Shown here in pieces: positions 1 to 11,949 of a stretch of 64,000 nt of DNA; the first letter of the stretch is position 1; the number at the start of each line of letters is the position of its first letter. The stretch is taken from assembly GCA_025449115.1 (NCBI GenBank), contig JAHLKC010000059.1:156915-220914 (forward strand), in the 5' to 3' direction. The stretch is from Chytridium lagenaria. Lineage: Eukaryota; Chytridiomycota; Chytridiomycetes; Chytridiales; Chytridiaceae. Under the pieces are notes generated by a model. The model made no database searches, was not told the origin of the DNA, and saw only the letters and a program-made list of their open reading frames with translations. The position numbers and the translations under genes were made by a program.

Positions 1-1960
1 CCTTCATCACCTTCAAGCATCAAGAGCGATACAGGGAGATATGATGCTGAATTGGATGAGTCTATGCATGTGGAGGGAGGAGATGGGAGGATTACGATCG
101 GGGATATGCATGGAGTTGTTGATCACACTTCAAGTGAACAAAAGGAACAACCCCATAATGTCATTGCACAGTCTACAGAAACGACGACTCCTACTCATGA
201 AGAACCACCATCACAGCATCATCCACAAGAACAACAAGAACAACAACAACAACCCATACCCTCATCCACGGATTCCCCAACCCCCAAAAGAAGAGACGGA
301 GAAGAAAAAAAAGACCAGACACTGTCCAACCCTCCAACCTCAACGACCCATCAAACATCACCATCCCGCAACATGCTCACCACACTCATCCACACCCACA
401 CCCCTTATCCCAACATACAAACCACCCTTCATCCCCAATCGAAGACAACGACAGCCGTGTTGGTCGAAGTCGAGCACCGTCATCCATTGCGTATCGCTAT
501 CCGTCTGAATGGAACATGGGAAGACGGCGGACAGAGGATGGAACAACGTTGAATAGGAGACCAGCGTCAGTGAGGTCGAGAGCATTTACATTGAAGAGCG
601 CACTTCCGGCACATGTGAAGACGACGTTGCATGTGCCGAGGCTGTTGTTTTTATGAGTATCTTGTGATTCCGTATGGTGAGTGTTTGAAAGTTATGGATG
701 CCGTCTTTCTTTGTTGGCTCTTTGTTGTTGAAATGTTCGTTTATGATCCTTTCTTTGAGTATTCTGGGTTACCGCCTTATTTTTATCGCAACGTTTTAAA
801 CATCCGTTCAACTGCGATGCCATCTACACGTCTCTGTGATTCATTCCATAAAGCACCTCTACTGTCAATAATCACACACGTCCCCCCCCTCCAAACCCCT
901 TCATCTCTTGTTCTCGTCATCCATGACATCATTTTCACGCCCCCCATTCTGACAACTCTCTGACAAGGTCTCGGTCTCGTCACCCTCATCATGCGCGTGG
1001 TCTACAGCGCCATCGGAATCCGTGATCTCCGCATCGCCGGACTGACAGCAACCCAAGATTACGTGTTTGGGTTCTCGAGGTCTGCACGCAACTAATCCTG
1101 GAGTGATCTACCTGATCCTTCGGTGCCTGGACAGATTGCTTTGGGACACAGTGTTCAAGTATGAGCAGCTGTGTGGGAGTGTTAGGTTTCAGACGAGCTT
1201 TGATCCGGGACCTTTGATTGATGAGGAGTTTTGTGGACCGAGATGGTATATTGTTTTTTTTGTTTGTTTCTTTGTTTCTATTAGTTTTTTCTTTGGGTTT
1301 GGGTTTGGAGATTGGGTTGTTATGCTTCTTTCTGTTTGATTTTTTTGGACATGGAACACTGTCATGAATCAATATTTATTTCTTAATTATGTGCATGAAA
1401 AACGGTCATATCACTCACACCTCTCATATTAGGAAACCGCGTCGCTCTCGAGATCATCGCAGCCGCTCTCGGCACCCTCGTCATCCTCCTCCTCCTCGAC
1501 AACGCCCTCGTCTGGCTCAACCGTTCCTGCTGGTACCACCCCAAACGCCACCTCGTCTCAGAAGTCGATTTCATCCGACGCACCTTTAAAGCCGTCGTGA
1601 TCCTCACAGTCCTCAGTCACGGAGCGCTCCAAGCCTTTGCGATGGGGATTCTCTTTGACCTTCAACGTCATCGCATTCAATGGCCCGACTTGATTTCCAT
1701 TGGGGGATCTTCTTGCAGGGCATCAGTTGGGTTGCGGATGTGTGTTTGTCGCGCTGTTTTTGTTCTTTGATCGGTTGACTTTTTTTGTGAATGTGGAGTG
1801 GGATAGGGAGGATGAGAGTTTGGGGTTGTTGGGAATGGGGTTGTGGGAGTGAAGTGAGGTTGGAGGATGGTGGGGTGGATGATTTGGAGAAGAGTTTGGT
1901 GATGATGGGGGGTCGAGGATTGATGCGGTTGCTGTGCAGGTTATAAGGGGGGAAAAGTAA
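1..1960 (+). CDS. Multi-pass membrane protein, 5' end outside the window
   Basis: Not recognised. The reading frame is open from base 1, so the N-terminus lies outside the window. The first part is hydrophilic (Q, T, P, H and K-rich) and presumably cytoplasmic. The frame breaks at the A8 run 305-312 and again near the T5 run 647-651; beyond that the protein reads into CCG TAT G and a GTGAGT donor. The proposed intron 677-967 and the next exon keep phase 1. Hydrophobic, helix-like segments follow at about 645-676 plus 968-1020, 1085-1150, 1435-1515, 1590-1650 and 1680-1790. A second intron is 1246-1432. After the last helix the protein is acidic and ends at a TAA at 1958-1960, or at 1850-1852 if a late frameshift is not real. 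Five or more helices suggest a receptor- or transporter-like protein. Family unknown; that exons 1 and 2 form one gene is an inference. Confidence 0.5.
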
Positions 1961-2816
1961 GAAGCGGTGATGGATTTTTATCATTTTTTTTTTTTGCATT
2001 GTTTTTTCTTTGACTGCATTGTTGTTGTTTTTTGTGTGTATAAATAATAATCAATTTATCTATGAGTTTACATGAAAAATCATAAAACAATTTGATTTGA
2101 TAATGACTTTCCCTCACCGGCTTAATGAATGAGACTGAGAAAAATGTTTTTGAAGCAGTTAAAATGGTAGAAGCAGTTCACCCCCAGCGTCGACTCAATA
2201 TTAACTAAACGAAATATTCAAAAGTCGTGATTTTCTTGTTTATTCAAAATAACCCCGTTAAGCATTATTCAAAAGCTTTACCCAGATGTCGCAAGGAAAC
2301 GTTTCTCTCCACGGGCTCCAGCACCCCAATCTTTATAATTTTTTGTTTTGACTGAAATGGCAGTGCATTTAATTAGTTTATAGTTTTCGAGGGCCGATGA
2401 TGGATTTGATTTGAATTATATCCCCCACCTCCCTCCTGCCCTGCGAGCATGGCATTCCTGATGAACTGGTGGGCTATGCAGCGTCATTTTCTGGATGCAT
2501 TAATCAAAATCTTTTTGAATCTGCTGGTCATGAAGAGTTGTGTATAAAAAGCTTCTGGGTTTTATTCAATATCCCCCCCCCCCCCCCCACTACCTTCACT
2601 ACCTCCATTGCCCATCAACTGTCCTTTCAAACCTCTATGGTTTATTTTTCCTCATACATTACCCTTCATGTTCTAAAGTTGCATCAGAAAGCCGTCACCC
2701 GTCACCTCATAATTTGCAACGCTTTTTTTTGAACCTCAGCCAAGCCCAAAACGTCATAATAATCAAAAAAAAAAAGAGTTATTAATCTTAATTTTTTCTT
2801 CTAAACTATCAAGCCT
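1961..2816. other. Intergenic spacer
   Basis: No supported gene. AT-rich sequence with a 16-base C run at 2573-2588 and several A/T runs. The C run is likely to be length-uncertain in the assembly. The small ORFs over it are proline/leucine artefacts of the homopolymer. Confidence 0.5.
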
Positions 2817-4182
2817 ATGGCGATGTCGCCAAACGAGCCGTCTTCATGGGCATCATCACCATCACAGGGAAGTTTTGATGGACGTGCGATGGGTGCAGAA
2901 AACATCAAAGCTGTCTTGGATGCATCCATTGGTGTTGTCGCTGTTCCAACATCATCATCCAATTCATCCCTCCTCATGCATCCATCCACATCATCTTCCA
3001 CCATCGCCATCATCTCAACAGCCATCGCTCTCACTATCCTTTCATCCACCGTCATCCTCATGTTTCTTTGCCCACGTCGCTCAAGAAATCGCGCACCAAA
3101 GGATATCTTACCAACCACAACCATCCCCACCATCACAACAGTATCACCCTCATCAAGCCCTCATCTCTACCATCCACGGCCTTTTGCTTTTCGCGCCGCC
3201 CCTTCCCCAGTCCCTTCCGACTGCACCCTCGTCGATGCCATCCATCCCACCATCCCATTAACAGGTCTCGGCATCGAACCAACCATCACCGCCTCCTTCA
3301 CAAACCCTCATCAATCCTCCTACACAGACCCCTCCGACCCGTTCCTAACAACCTCGCATCTCCCTTCCTCAACCCTATCACCCTTCCGCTCAGAATCCCC
3401 TGACCTCCCCATCCGCACCTCCATCTTCCGCTCACATTCCCCAAACCCCCACCGTCCAACCTCCTCCCTCTCCATCTCCTCCATCACCTCCCAACCCCAA
3501 CCCATCATCAACCCCTCCCGTCGCTCAAAACCAGGCCCCCTCAAAGAAAAACCCTCCCGTCCTCGCATCTCCATCTCATTCCCCGACCAACCCTCCACAC
3601 CTCCATCCCGTCTCCGCGCCTTCTCATTCCAAGAACACGAACGTCGTTGGTCACGTCCAAACCTTGGTCGGAAATCCGCGCTCGCCATCCATACCCATAA
3701 CGTCTCATCCCTCAACCCTGGTGTCTACACTTTTGAATCCCCGAAACGATCCTTTGATACTGACCCCGTTATTGTGGTGAACACGCGGGATGAGAAGGAA
3801 CGCGAGGAGTGGGAGAATGCAGAGGCGCCAGACACACCTACGTCCATGCAGTGGTCGGATTTAGAGGTGGTCGTACCTGTTGAGGGTGGGAGGTGAATAG
3901 GTGGGGTGATGATGGGGGGCGGGATGAGGAGGTTGTGGAAGGGGATGTGGTGACGGATGTGGAGGATGAGGATGAGCATGTGGGGGTACGGGAGACTAAG
4001 GAAATTGATCAAGTGGGGATACGCGAACCCAAGAAGGCGTTGAACATCAAATTGAGATACGTGACGAGGAATGTGGTAAACATCAAATCGAAATACACGA
4101 AATTGAGGAATGTGGTAAACGTCAAGTCGACATTGGTGAAACCAAGGAAAGCGTCATCGAACACGTACCTATCAAAGTTTAA
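2817..4182 (+). CDS. Single-pass membrane protein with long Ser/Pro-rich cytoplasmic tail
   Basis: Not recognised. An ATG at 2817 opens a 359-codon frame. The first 60 residues are Ser/Ala-rich and presumably extracellular. One hydrophobic helix (about residues 62-85, ending in LMFLC) is followed directly by basic residues (PRRSRNR), the usual stop-transfer signal. The rest is a Ser/Pro/Thr-rich tail. The frame closes at 3894-3896, but coding character continues: frame 2 is acidic up to about 4000. Frame 1 then holds three degenerate repeats of the form E-E-C-G-K-x-Q-I/V-E/D-I and ends at 4180-4182. I read this as two single-base deletions. No classical signal peptide is visible, so an upstream exon is possible. 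It could be a wall-integrity or signalling receptor, but nothing proves this. Confidence 0.55.
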
Positions 4183-4934
4183 TTCTCCGTAATTCTACTT
4201 TTTCTATCTTTCTCTTTCTTTTATTTCTTTCCCGCTCTTTTCCTGGCCTCCTTTTTCATAAATAATGACCTCACATACTTTGCAAAGTCGCTTCATCGTA
4301 AAAAAAATTCCTTCTCTCTTAATATTTTTTGCTGCCTTACTTCCCGCCTCATGAACCCAACCCACTCCGGTTATTTACTTTTTAGCTGCGTTTATCTGGT
4401 TTTTGTGATTTTAAAAACGTAATTTAGGGATGGATTTTACTCCCAAGCAACACCCCCTTTCTCTGTTACTGTACCTGTAGAAATCTAATATGAAAATTTC
4501 CCTTTTTTTTTATACATATACATATAACTTACCTTGATAAGGAATGTAAAGCTTTTCTTTTTATGCGCTGTTTTCAACGTTGGTGCATTCTCGTGTGAGA
4601 TCTCGTCGTGGTATGTTCTGAAATATAAGCTTTACTTAAGTAACAGGACTTTGTAATGCTATGTAATTACTTTTTTATCATGTTAGTCTTTTTGTTTTCC
4701 CCGCGGAAACAGTCTCTAATGCGAGGTGTCCGATTAGAAAAAAACCGTATTTTGAAGGCTACTTTATCCATAACTGTGTCATTTAACTTTCACTTTGTCA
4801 TTTATTTAAATTGGATAATGCCTTAACGCAGTATGATTTTATAATTATATCAATATGAGGGCTCAAAAGTACACTTTTATCCCCCCAAGAAAAAACAAAA
4901 AAAAAAAAACAAAAGTGCCATTACACGTTTTACA
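4183..4934. other. Intergenic spacer between convergent genes
   Basis: No gene seen. AT-rich, with T-rich tracts and an AATAA-type sequence near 4259-4264 after the plus-strand gene. Both neighbours end here, so the stretch probably holds the 3' UTRs and polyadenylation sites. Confidence 0.4.
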
Positions 4935-6332
4935 TCACAGCCTAATCTCCTTCCTAATGGCCAAAGTCTCCCGCCTCGAGTTCACTTGAAGCCAAGTCTC
5001 CCACAAAAATCCCAACATCAAAAAAACACTCACAACACCAACCCACTTCCCCAACAACCACGGTCGATTTCCAAAATACACAAACACCTTATCATCATTC
5101 CCCGCATCAAAGAACATTTCCACATTCAATGTAATATGACCATACCCAGGCGGATTATCACGTTCCGCATCTGCCCGATACGCGTCAAGGTGAACTCTTA
5201 ACGCGTCTTCATCTGTCGTGTAGGTCTTGGGGAGTGTTATGATGAGGAAGGAGGACGACGAAGATGCCTTTAAAATTGTTTCTTCGTTATCGGATGCATC
5301 GCGAGAAGAGATGTAATGAATACGCCAGTTTGGGAAATGGTGATAATGGGTATGAGAAGCAGTTCGTTGTTCCGTTCGTGATACCCCGTTGGAATCTGTG
5401 GTTGTCACATCGTATGTGGTTGTTTGGGTGTAGCTTGAATGTCCGGTGATCACAAACCTGAACGGTCCTGTACGGAGTTGTGGATGTAGGCTAATGCGGC
5501 ATCTTGACTCATGACGGGGTCGGAGAATTTGCTGAGGGTTTTAAAGCTAAAGAACCCGACGTGAGTGAGGTATAGGAAGACGGTTATTGTGGAAAGCGAG
5601 ACAAAGTGTAAACTGAAACGCATCGAGTCTGTGCGGTAACAGATGTTGTCGTTCAGGATTGTTTGGCTCAAGGCGCTTGCGTAGAGCATGATGAGGACGA
5701 GGATGAGGGCGGTGGTGAGGAAGAGGGCGATGGTGTAATTTTTGGTTTTCTTGCGGTCTTTTTCTTCTGGGGTGGGGAGTTTGAGGGAGTCGCTGTCTTT
5801 GAACTGGGTTTTGGGGGACGATATGACGAGGATTATAGTGCTGATGAGGAGGAGGATGAGGTAGACTGAGGGATAGCGAGGACGAGGTAGAAGGGGATAT
5901 TGGATAATTTCTTTTCGGGTATGGTGTTGTAGCATTCTGAAGAGGGAAAAGATGTGCAGGAGCCTTCTCCAAATCCACAACAGTAAGAGCATGCTGGGGA
6001 CGCTGAGAGGCAGAGGGAGATGGAGTTGTCTGGGATACTTTTGCAGAGGGTGTAGTTTGAGATGGTGGATGGGGTTGATGAAGGAGCGGGTTTTTTGGTG
6101 GTTCTTGTGCTTTCCTGGTGAGGGATGGAGGGGATGTTGGGATGAGGTTTGTGGAGGTTGTTGTTGTGGGGATTGTTGTTGTGGGGATAGTTGTGAGAGT
6201 GGAAATGAGCTCATCTGAAGTCGTGGATGACTGTGCTGAGACACTGCAGGTGAGAGTGATGAGGAGTAGTAAGACTAGACCAGCTAAGCTGGTGGTTCGA
6301 CGTGAAGGACGCATGGCTGTTGAGAGGTGCAT
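4935..6332 (-). CDS. Membrane protein with signal peptide and four TM segments
   Basis: Not recognised. The ATG chosen is complementary to 6330-6332; a second in-frame ATG is at 6312-6314. The N-terminus is a clear signal peptide (basic RR, then LAGLVLLLLITLTC, cleavage near SVSAQ). A Thr/Ser/Pro-rich extracellular stretch of about 100 residues follows, then in another frame four hydrophobic segments at roughly 5870-5820, 5735-5680, 5610-5550 and 5040-4990. A soluble region of about 130 residues with many T, S and H lies between the third and fourth. The two frame changes (about 5870-5890 and at 5453-5450) are single-base breaks: the first reading stops TGA at the point where the next begins. 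The C-terminus is basic (RRETLAIRKEIRL). A receptor or wall-linked membrane protein is possible; function unknown. Confidence 0.5.
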
Positions 6333-6791
6333 GGAAGGAGTATTTCGGGGATGGGCAATCACAGGTTTGTTTTTATATCTAGTTTGATGAATCCACCTAA
6401 TGATAAGGCTTTTGAATCCACATAGTGGATGTTCTGATCACTTTGATAGAGCCGTTGTGTCTCGCGTATTTTTTTTTTCCAAGAAATTTCGGCGCCTCGT
6501 CGCAGTCTCGGGAACACACAACTTCCGATCCCAGTCAATCTGAAAAATGATCCCAGTCAATGGAAGGGTAAGACTGAGTCGACTCCCGAAAGTTCGAGTC
6601 GAATATGGAGCTAAGCTTGTTTATGAGTAAGCAAGGTCCATTGCGTAATCCACGTCGTGCAGCCATTACGCGATACACACCAGAGCCAATTAAACTTCCA
6701 CTTCGACGCGACGCGCATGTGAACGCGTCTAAAACATCTAGACACGAGTTAGGGGCGGCATGAAACATCAGACACGAGTTAGATAGATTAA

Positions 6792-6932
6792 GAAACGAAT
6801 TATGGGGAGGGTTTTACACCATTGAGTGAAAGAACTAAAGTGACGCTGCACGTGGCTGCGCTGTCTCAAGTGAAGGAGGACCCCGACTGGTTCCGCTCCT
6901 TTAAGAGCCGCACCCGCCGCAGGGGGAGTTAG
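6792..6932 (+). pseudogene. Possible coding remnant (46 codons)
   Basis: A short open stretch between stops with protein-like composition (for example LHVAALSQVKEDPDWFRSF) and visibly higher GC than its flanks. No start, no continuation in other frames, and no family recognised. It could be a decayed gene or mobile-element piece, or chance. Confidence 0.2.
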
Positions 6933-7933
6933 AAGGGGAACCCCGCAGTGCCTGGCTCACAGGAATGACGCATAAGTAAAAGGAAGAGAGTGGAGTGCGA
7001 ATAATGTATGCACTTAAGCCTCAAACCTATACTCTCGCGAAAGCAAACCTAGTAATAAACACTCTTTAAGCGATAACATTCATTTAAGAGTAAGCTTTCA
7101 TGCTTATATATCATCCGCTCAGAATCCTATCCAGAATTTTTCTCTTCAGCTAATCGTCATCGCACGTTATAAACATTTAAAATGAGATTGGACCATCAAA
7201 ACGACTAAACTCGCAAAAATTACAAGCTCACAAGAACTTTGACTTGTTTCTTTGTTTCTTTGGGGGCGGGGGTGCAGCGCTTTAGTATATCAATCAGATA
7301 TGGACGGGTGTTTTGAATTATGCCGTAATGGACGGAACATCGATAGACAGGCGTTATTGTTTGTTTTAAAGGAACCATATCGTGTACCCAAGGCCATGTC
7401 TGAACCAGCGAGGGATGAGCAGTGGAACTAGATATGCTCTTACCAGATAAACGTAAATTATATGCTCTCACTTAAGTCCTGCACGTATCTAATCACCTTG
7501 GATCAATTAATAATCTCTTCCTTTTTTCTTAAAGTCTGCTACGTTCGAGTCGTCGTTTCTTCAAATGTAGCGGCCCCTAGAACTTTGTGCTAATTTGTCC
7601 ATAATTATGCATATTTTCTTCCTTATCTTTTTACCCCCATACCGTCAGTCCTTAAATGACAGGAGCAATGAAAACGGACATCATTATCCTCTAAATTTAC
7701 ATCCATTGTTATCTTTTTGGTCTACATCGCCGACCCTATAACTACACACACGAGAAGAGGCTTGATTTGACTATCAAAACTTGAGAAAGTACGCAAAAGA
7801 GTTGCAAATAAACGTGAATTTTGCGTATAGTAGATGCAATGAAGAAAAAGCAAATTGAGAATATAAACAATTATGCGTGTAAAGATAGTTTTTATACCAT
7901 TGCTCTTAGAAATGACAAAGAGTTTTTTTTAGT

Positions 7934-7957
7934 ACCCAGGGCCAGCTCTGCCTGGGT
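7934..7957. repeat. Perfect 7-bp inverted repeat (hairpin)
   Basis: ACCCAGG and CCTGGGT are separated by 10 bases. A second small hairpin (TGATGC/GCATCA) lies about 80 bases downstream. This may be a structured transcript or an old mobile-element end; nothing else supports either. Confidence 0.3.
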
Positions 7958-8563
7958 GGCTTCGGAAAGGACCGATTGAGCTTGAGCTCTTGAGGGACGC
8001 TGATGGCGATGCTGGATAGATTATTTATCGATTAGATTGATGCTTGAGCATCACTTTTTGTTTTCGGGTTAGGAATGAATCCCGAGCGAGCTTCGGGGGA
8101 ATATTTTAATTTTAATTTTTAATTTTTTTAATTTTTTATTATTAATTTTATTGCATGTTTTGTGTAACATTATGCGTCTATTTTTATTATTTATTTATTT
8201 ATTTATTTAATAATATTCACAGTCACGTCAGCTGTGACAAGTGTCACGCGAGTTGTTTGTAATTTTCTTGATTCTTTCATCCAATCAGATTCATTATACA
8301 CGCATAGTATGTTGGGGATCAGATAACCCTAGATTTAAGAAAGAATTAAAAGAGAAGGAGAGGACGGCTAATATTCACTTAGTACACTGACGGTCACCTC
8401 CTGAGAGACAGAGCAAACGACAACGGCCGTCTCTTTCAGTGTTACTTATTGCTTAAAGCTACACCAATTTGTACTTTTAAAACGTCATCACCATCAACCA
8501 CTACTGCTACCGCTACTTACTAGTATAGCTGCACAGGCACACTCTCATTTTATTAGAGAGAAT

Positions 8564-11500
8564 ATGGCGGCAGAGGAACAACTTCAGCATCATCATCATC
8601 ATCCTCATCATCCTCATCATCATCATCATCATAATCACTCTACCGGTACTACAGCAGCTACAACTACCACTACCACTGCAATGATCATACCAACATCACC
8701 ATCAACTACAATTACAAATAACAGATTCTTCTTGGGAAGACATTCAACTCCCAGTCTTATTGCTCCAAATGACCTTCTTCTCTCACCTTCACCTCCTCAA
8801 CATCATCATCAACACCACCAACAATCTACTGAGTTACATACATCACCAACTTCCTATCACGCAACATCCTTCACAGCTACTGAGCCTTCCTACTCTTTAC
8901 AGAAAACACCTTCCACCGAAACACTCTCATCCATTCGCAGAGAAAGTCGCTCTCTCCTCTCATCCCTCTTCAAAGGAGCCCCACCAAAAAAGGTCGAAGA
9001 GCCATTAAATAAGAAAAAACCCACCCTTTTCAAGGCCCAAAACTCAACATCTCGCTAACAACCTCCCTCTACAAAAACCAACCATCTCCCCTCCTAAAAG
9101 ACACGAGACACCCCGTCGTCATCTCCATTTTTGTCCCGTCCCGTCTCCTGACCTGTTCCATCTCCTCCACTACCGGTCAACCTCAATGGCCAACTCTCAG
9201 TGGTCTCGTCCTCGTCACTCGTCACCCCAAGTCGTCTTCTTCAGAGTCCATTGCGGAAAATGAGGCGAGTCATGGCAACAAGTCACCTGAAATGGATTCT
9301 GTCGAGGATCAAGATGCGATTGATACCGCTCTTAGAAAGTCAATTATATATGTCGAGGCGCAATGTATTCTTGTCCACAAGTCTCCCATGGGCACTATTT
9401 TTGAAAAAACTTTATACGCTGAATCAAAGCGTCTAACCGATGCTGAAACGACCATGACATCAGAATTAGGTAAAACATCTTGCTTTATTCTTTCCCAAGT
9501 TTCCTTTTTTTCCCCCGCATACCTTTCTAACATTTTTATCTATAAGAAAAAAACACGTTCCGCCGAGAACTCCCCTTCTCCTTCTCCTTTGGCTCCCGTG
9601 CCCTCCCACCTTCATTCCTCCTCCCAAACTTGTCCTCTTCACCCGCCATCGTTCCTCCCTCTACTGATTCTGTCCCAAGAGATCCAATTGACGGTGGCCT
9701 CTCTCCTGGAATCCATTGGCGTCTCATCGCCTTTATCATTGCCAACCCTGCCGTGAACTCTACAACCGAGACCATCAGTGGTCTCACGGACCCTCTGAAC
9801 GGTGGGCTAAGGAGCTTAGGAAGCCTCCCCGCTTTACCCCCTGGAATTGTGACTCGACGGCCACTCATTAAAACTTCGCTTAATCTCATCGTGGGATACG
9901 ATCAGTCACCTTTAAAAACTATCACCGGCATGAAACCCACCCCAGCTCCCGTAGAGTCATCGGCAGCGTCCACCGTCTCTACATCCACCTTCTTATCCTC
10001 CCCTTCCCCATCTCCCTCCTCAACCATCATCAAAACACTTTCCTCCAATTCCACCGTCTTTAAAACACCCAACTTTCTTAAACCCTCCCAAACCGCCTCC
10101 CGCCTCGCCACCTTTCGCGTCACCTCTACAACCCCTCACGAGGGTGATTCTACCGTCTCCCTCCTTCTCAACCTCCATCAAGACGTCCTCACCTCAACCA
10201 CCCTTCTTGACATCACCATCCATCAACTCGTCAAACTCCGACGGCCAGGGAATCGATCAACTTTATTGAAAAAATGTGTCGTTGGAGGCGTCACTGGGTT
10301 GGACCTTGCAGCTGCTCTTGCGAGAGGGGAAGGTTTTGCAGGAGTTCATGTTGACGCGGCACTCGTCGATGATGAATGGAGTGACGTTACTGTGAAAGTC
10401 CCTTTACGAGGTGAAGTGGTGGAGGCATCAAATTGGTTAGGTAGCATCCCACGTCCACGTGTTCGACGCGCGTCGATGAGTATCTCACGTACCCCCTCCA
10501 TATCCTCCCGAAGAGGTTCCATCTCTTCCATCACGTCCTCATCGAAATGGTTTGGCAAACTCAAACGCACAGCATCCATGTCGCAAGCCGTGGAGTCGCT
10601 CTACGCTGAACCTATAAATGAAGAAGATACCGCAACAGGATTTAAACAGAGGTTTCGTCGACGCTCTGTTGCTGTTGTGGGGAGGAGCGGTTTCACGCAG
10701 GTTGCACCTTCTACACCTGCTGTTGTCACGTTTGAGAGACACGTGGCGGTGGAAGTTGGGTATGTTGTTGTGGTCAAGGTTGTGAGAGGCGACGGGGATG
10801 AAGCGGGGAAGGCCAAAAGATGGGGGGGTGGGACGAGACGTAAAGTTGAGGAGGTTGTTAGAGTTGGTATTGTGGTGGGATCACCAGAGATGCCTGTTTC
10901 AGGTGAGCTTTTGTGTTTTGTTTTTTCCCTCTGATTTGTTTTAACGCGTTGTTTCCTTTTCTTTTTTTCCCTTTTTTTGTAGAACAACCATCACTATCCC
11001 TACACCTCCATCTGCTGTCTCCCTCCACTCTCTCTCGGCAACGCCCCCACACGTTCGAAGCGCAATCTCTCTCTCAACCCTCAACAACAAGCCGCTTCCC
11101 AAAAACGTAGGTATCCTCCGTTCCACCTCCGCCATTTTCACCAAATCCGAAATCACAACCGGCTCCATCCCTCACCCTCTCCATCCATCCCTCCCCTCTC
11201 CAACGACGAACCTCACACAACCCGACTTTTTGGCACCCCTGCTATCGGACACGTTGGAGGATCTTGCGGTCACAATAAGGAATTTGGGGGAGATGGAGAT
11301 CGCAACGACAACGACGGTGACGACAGGGGAGATGGATGCTTGGACGTTGAGAAAATTAGGCCACCACGCGTCTGTGCTTCTTGATCTTGTGGATACGTTT
11401 GATTTGTTTATCACGCAAACGTTTGTTGAGACGTATCATTCTGAGACCGCGTCCATCCCTTGGCCGCGTCATTTGGAGCCGTTTAATCATGTTGCGTTGG

Positions 11501-11949
11501 AGTTGGAGCTTTTGGTGGGGATTCCCGAGGTGGAGGAGGTGCTTGGAGGTGCCACTGTTGGGAGGGAGAGTGTTGTGACGGTGAAGAGGGGGGCGTTGGG
11601 GTTGGTGGAGATGGCGGGGGAATATTTGGGGGCGGTGAGAAGGGTGGTGTTGGCTTGGACTTCGTCGAGGGGGTTGCCGAGGGCTTTGAGGAGGATGGAG
11701 AGTGGGGGGACGGTTATTGAGGATGGGGATGCGGGTAAGGGTGGTGGTGGGGAGGTTGGGAGGGGTGGGGTTGGAGGGGTTTGGGGGAACGCGTTGGATG
11801 AGGTTTCGGAGAAGCGGAATGGGTTTGTGGGAGTTCTTATGGGGATTCTGAGGGCTGCTGGAGAGGAAGAGGAAGAGGGTGATGGTGATGGGGAGGACGA
11901 CGGGGAAGGGTTGGTGGTTGAAGGACGTGGGAGGGGGTTGGTTTGTTGA
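8564..11949 (+). CDS. Alpha-arrestin-like protein
   Basis: Arrestin-fold trafficking adaptors link membrane proteins to ubiquitin ligases in fungi. The ATG at 8564 starts a His-rich, Thr-rich disordered head. The arrestin N-domain then shows the family pattern: a strand with LSGLVLVTR, then after intron 9470-9546 the hallmark ELPFSFSFGSRALPPSFLLP. In arrestins this corresponds to the h-x-FPFxF...LPxSF motif. It continues as a beta-rich segment (IHWRLIAFIIANPA). The C-domain is suggested by STVSLLLNLHQDVL and VAVEVGYVVVVKVV. A second intron is 10903-10982. The last exon (to TGA 11947-11949) has alpha-helical, Glu/Gly-rich sequence without a known domain. Frameshifts lie near 9015-9050 and at or near exon 3. 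No PPxY motif was seen in the parts read. The His-rich head and the long tail are unusual. Confidence 0.65.

Larger units (their letters stand above)
6333..8563. other. Long AT-rich intergenic region with scattered repeats
   Basis: No intact gene supported. It contains short direct duplications (gatcccagtcaat at about 6525 and 6550; acacgagttag at about 6741 and 6770), a GC-richer patch at 6792-6960, a hairpin at 7934-7957 and a low-complexity A/T block at 8100-8210 with ATTT repeats. A TGACGT-like motif lies near 8225. The last 150 bases are probably the promoter and 5' UTR of the next gene. Confidence 0.4.

Noticed and set aside
2469..2785. Two plus-strand ORFs across the C16 run
   Set aside because: Overlapping frames in an AT-rich spacer whose proline run is due to the homopolymer.
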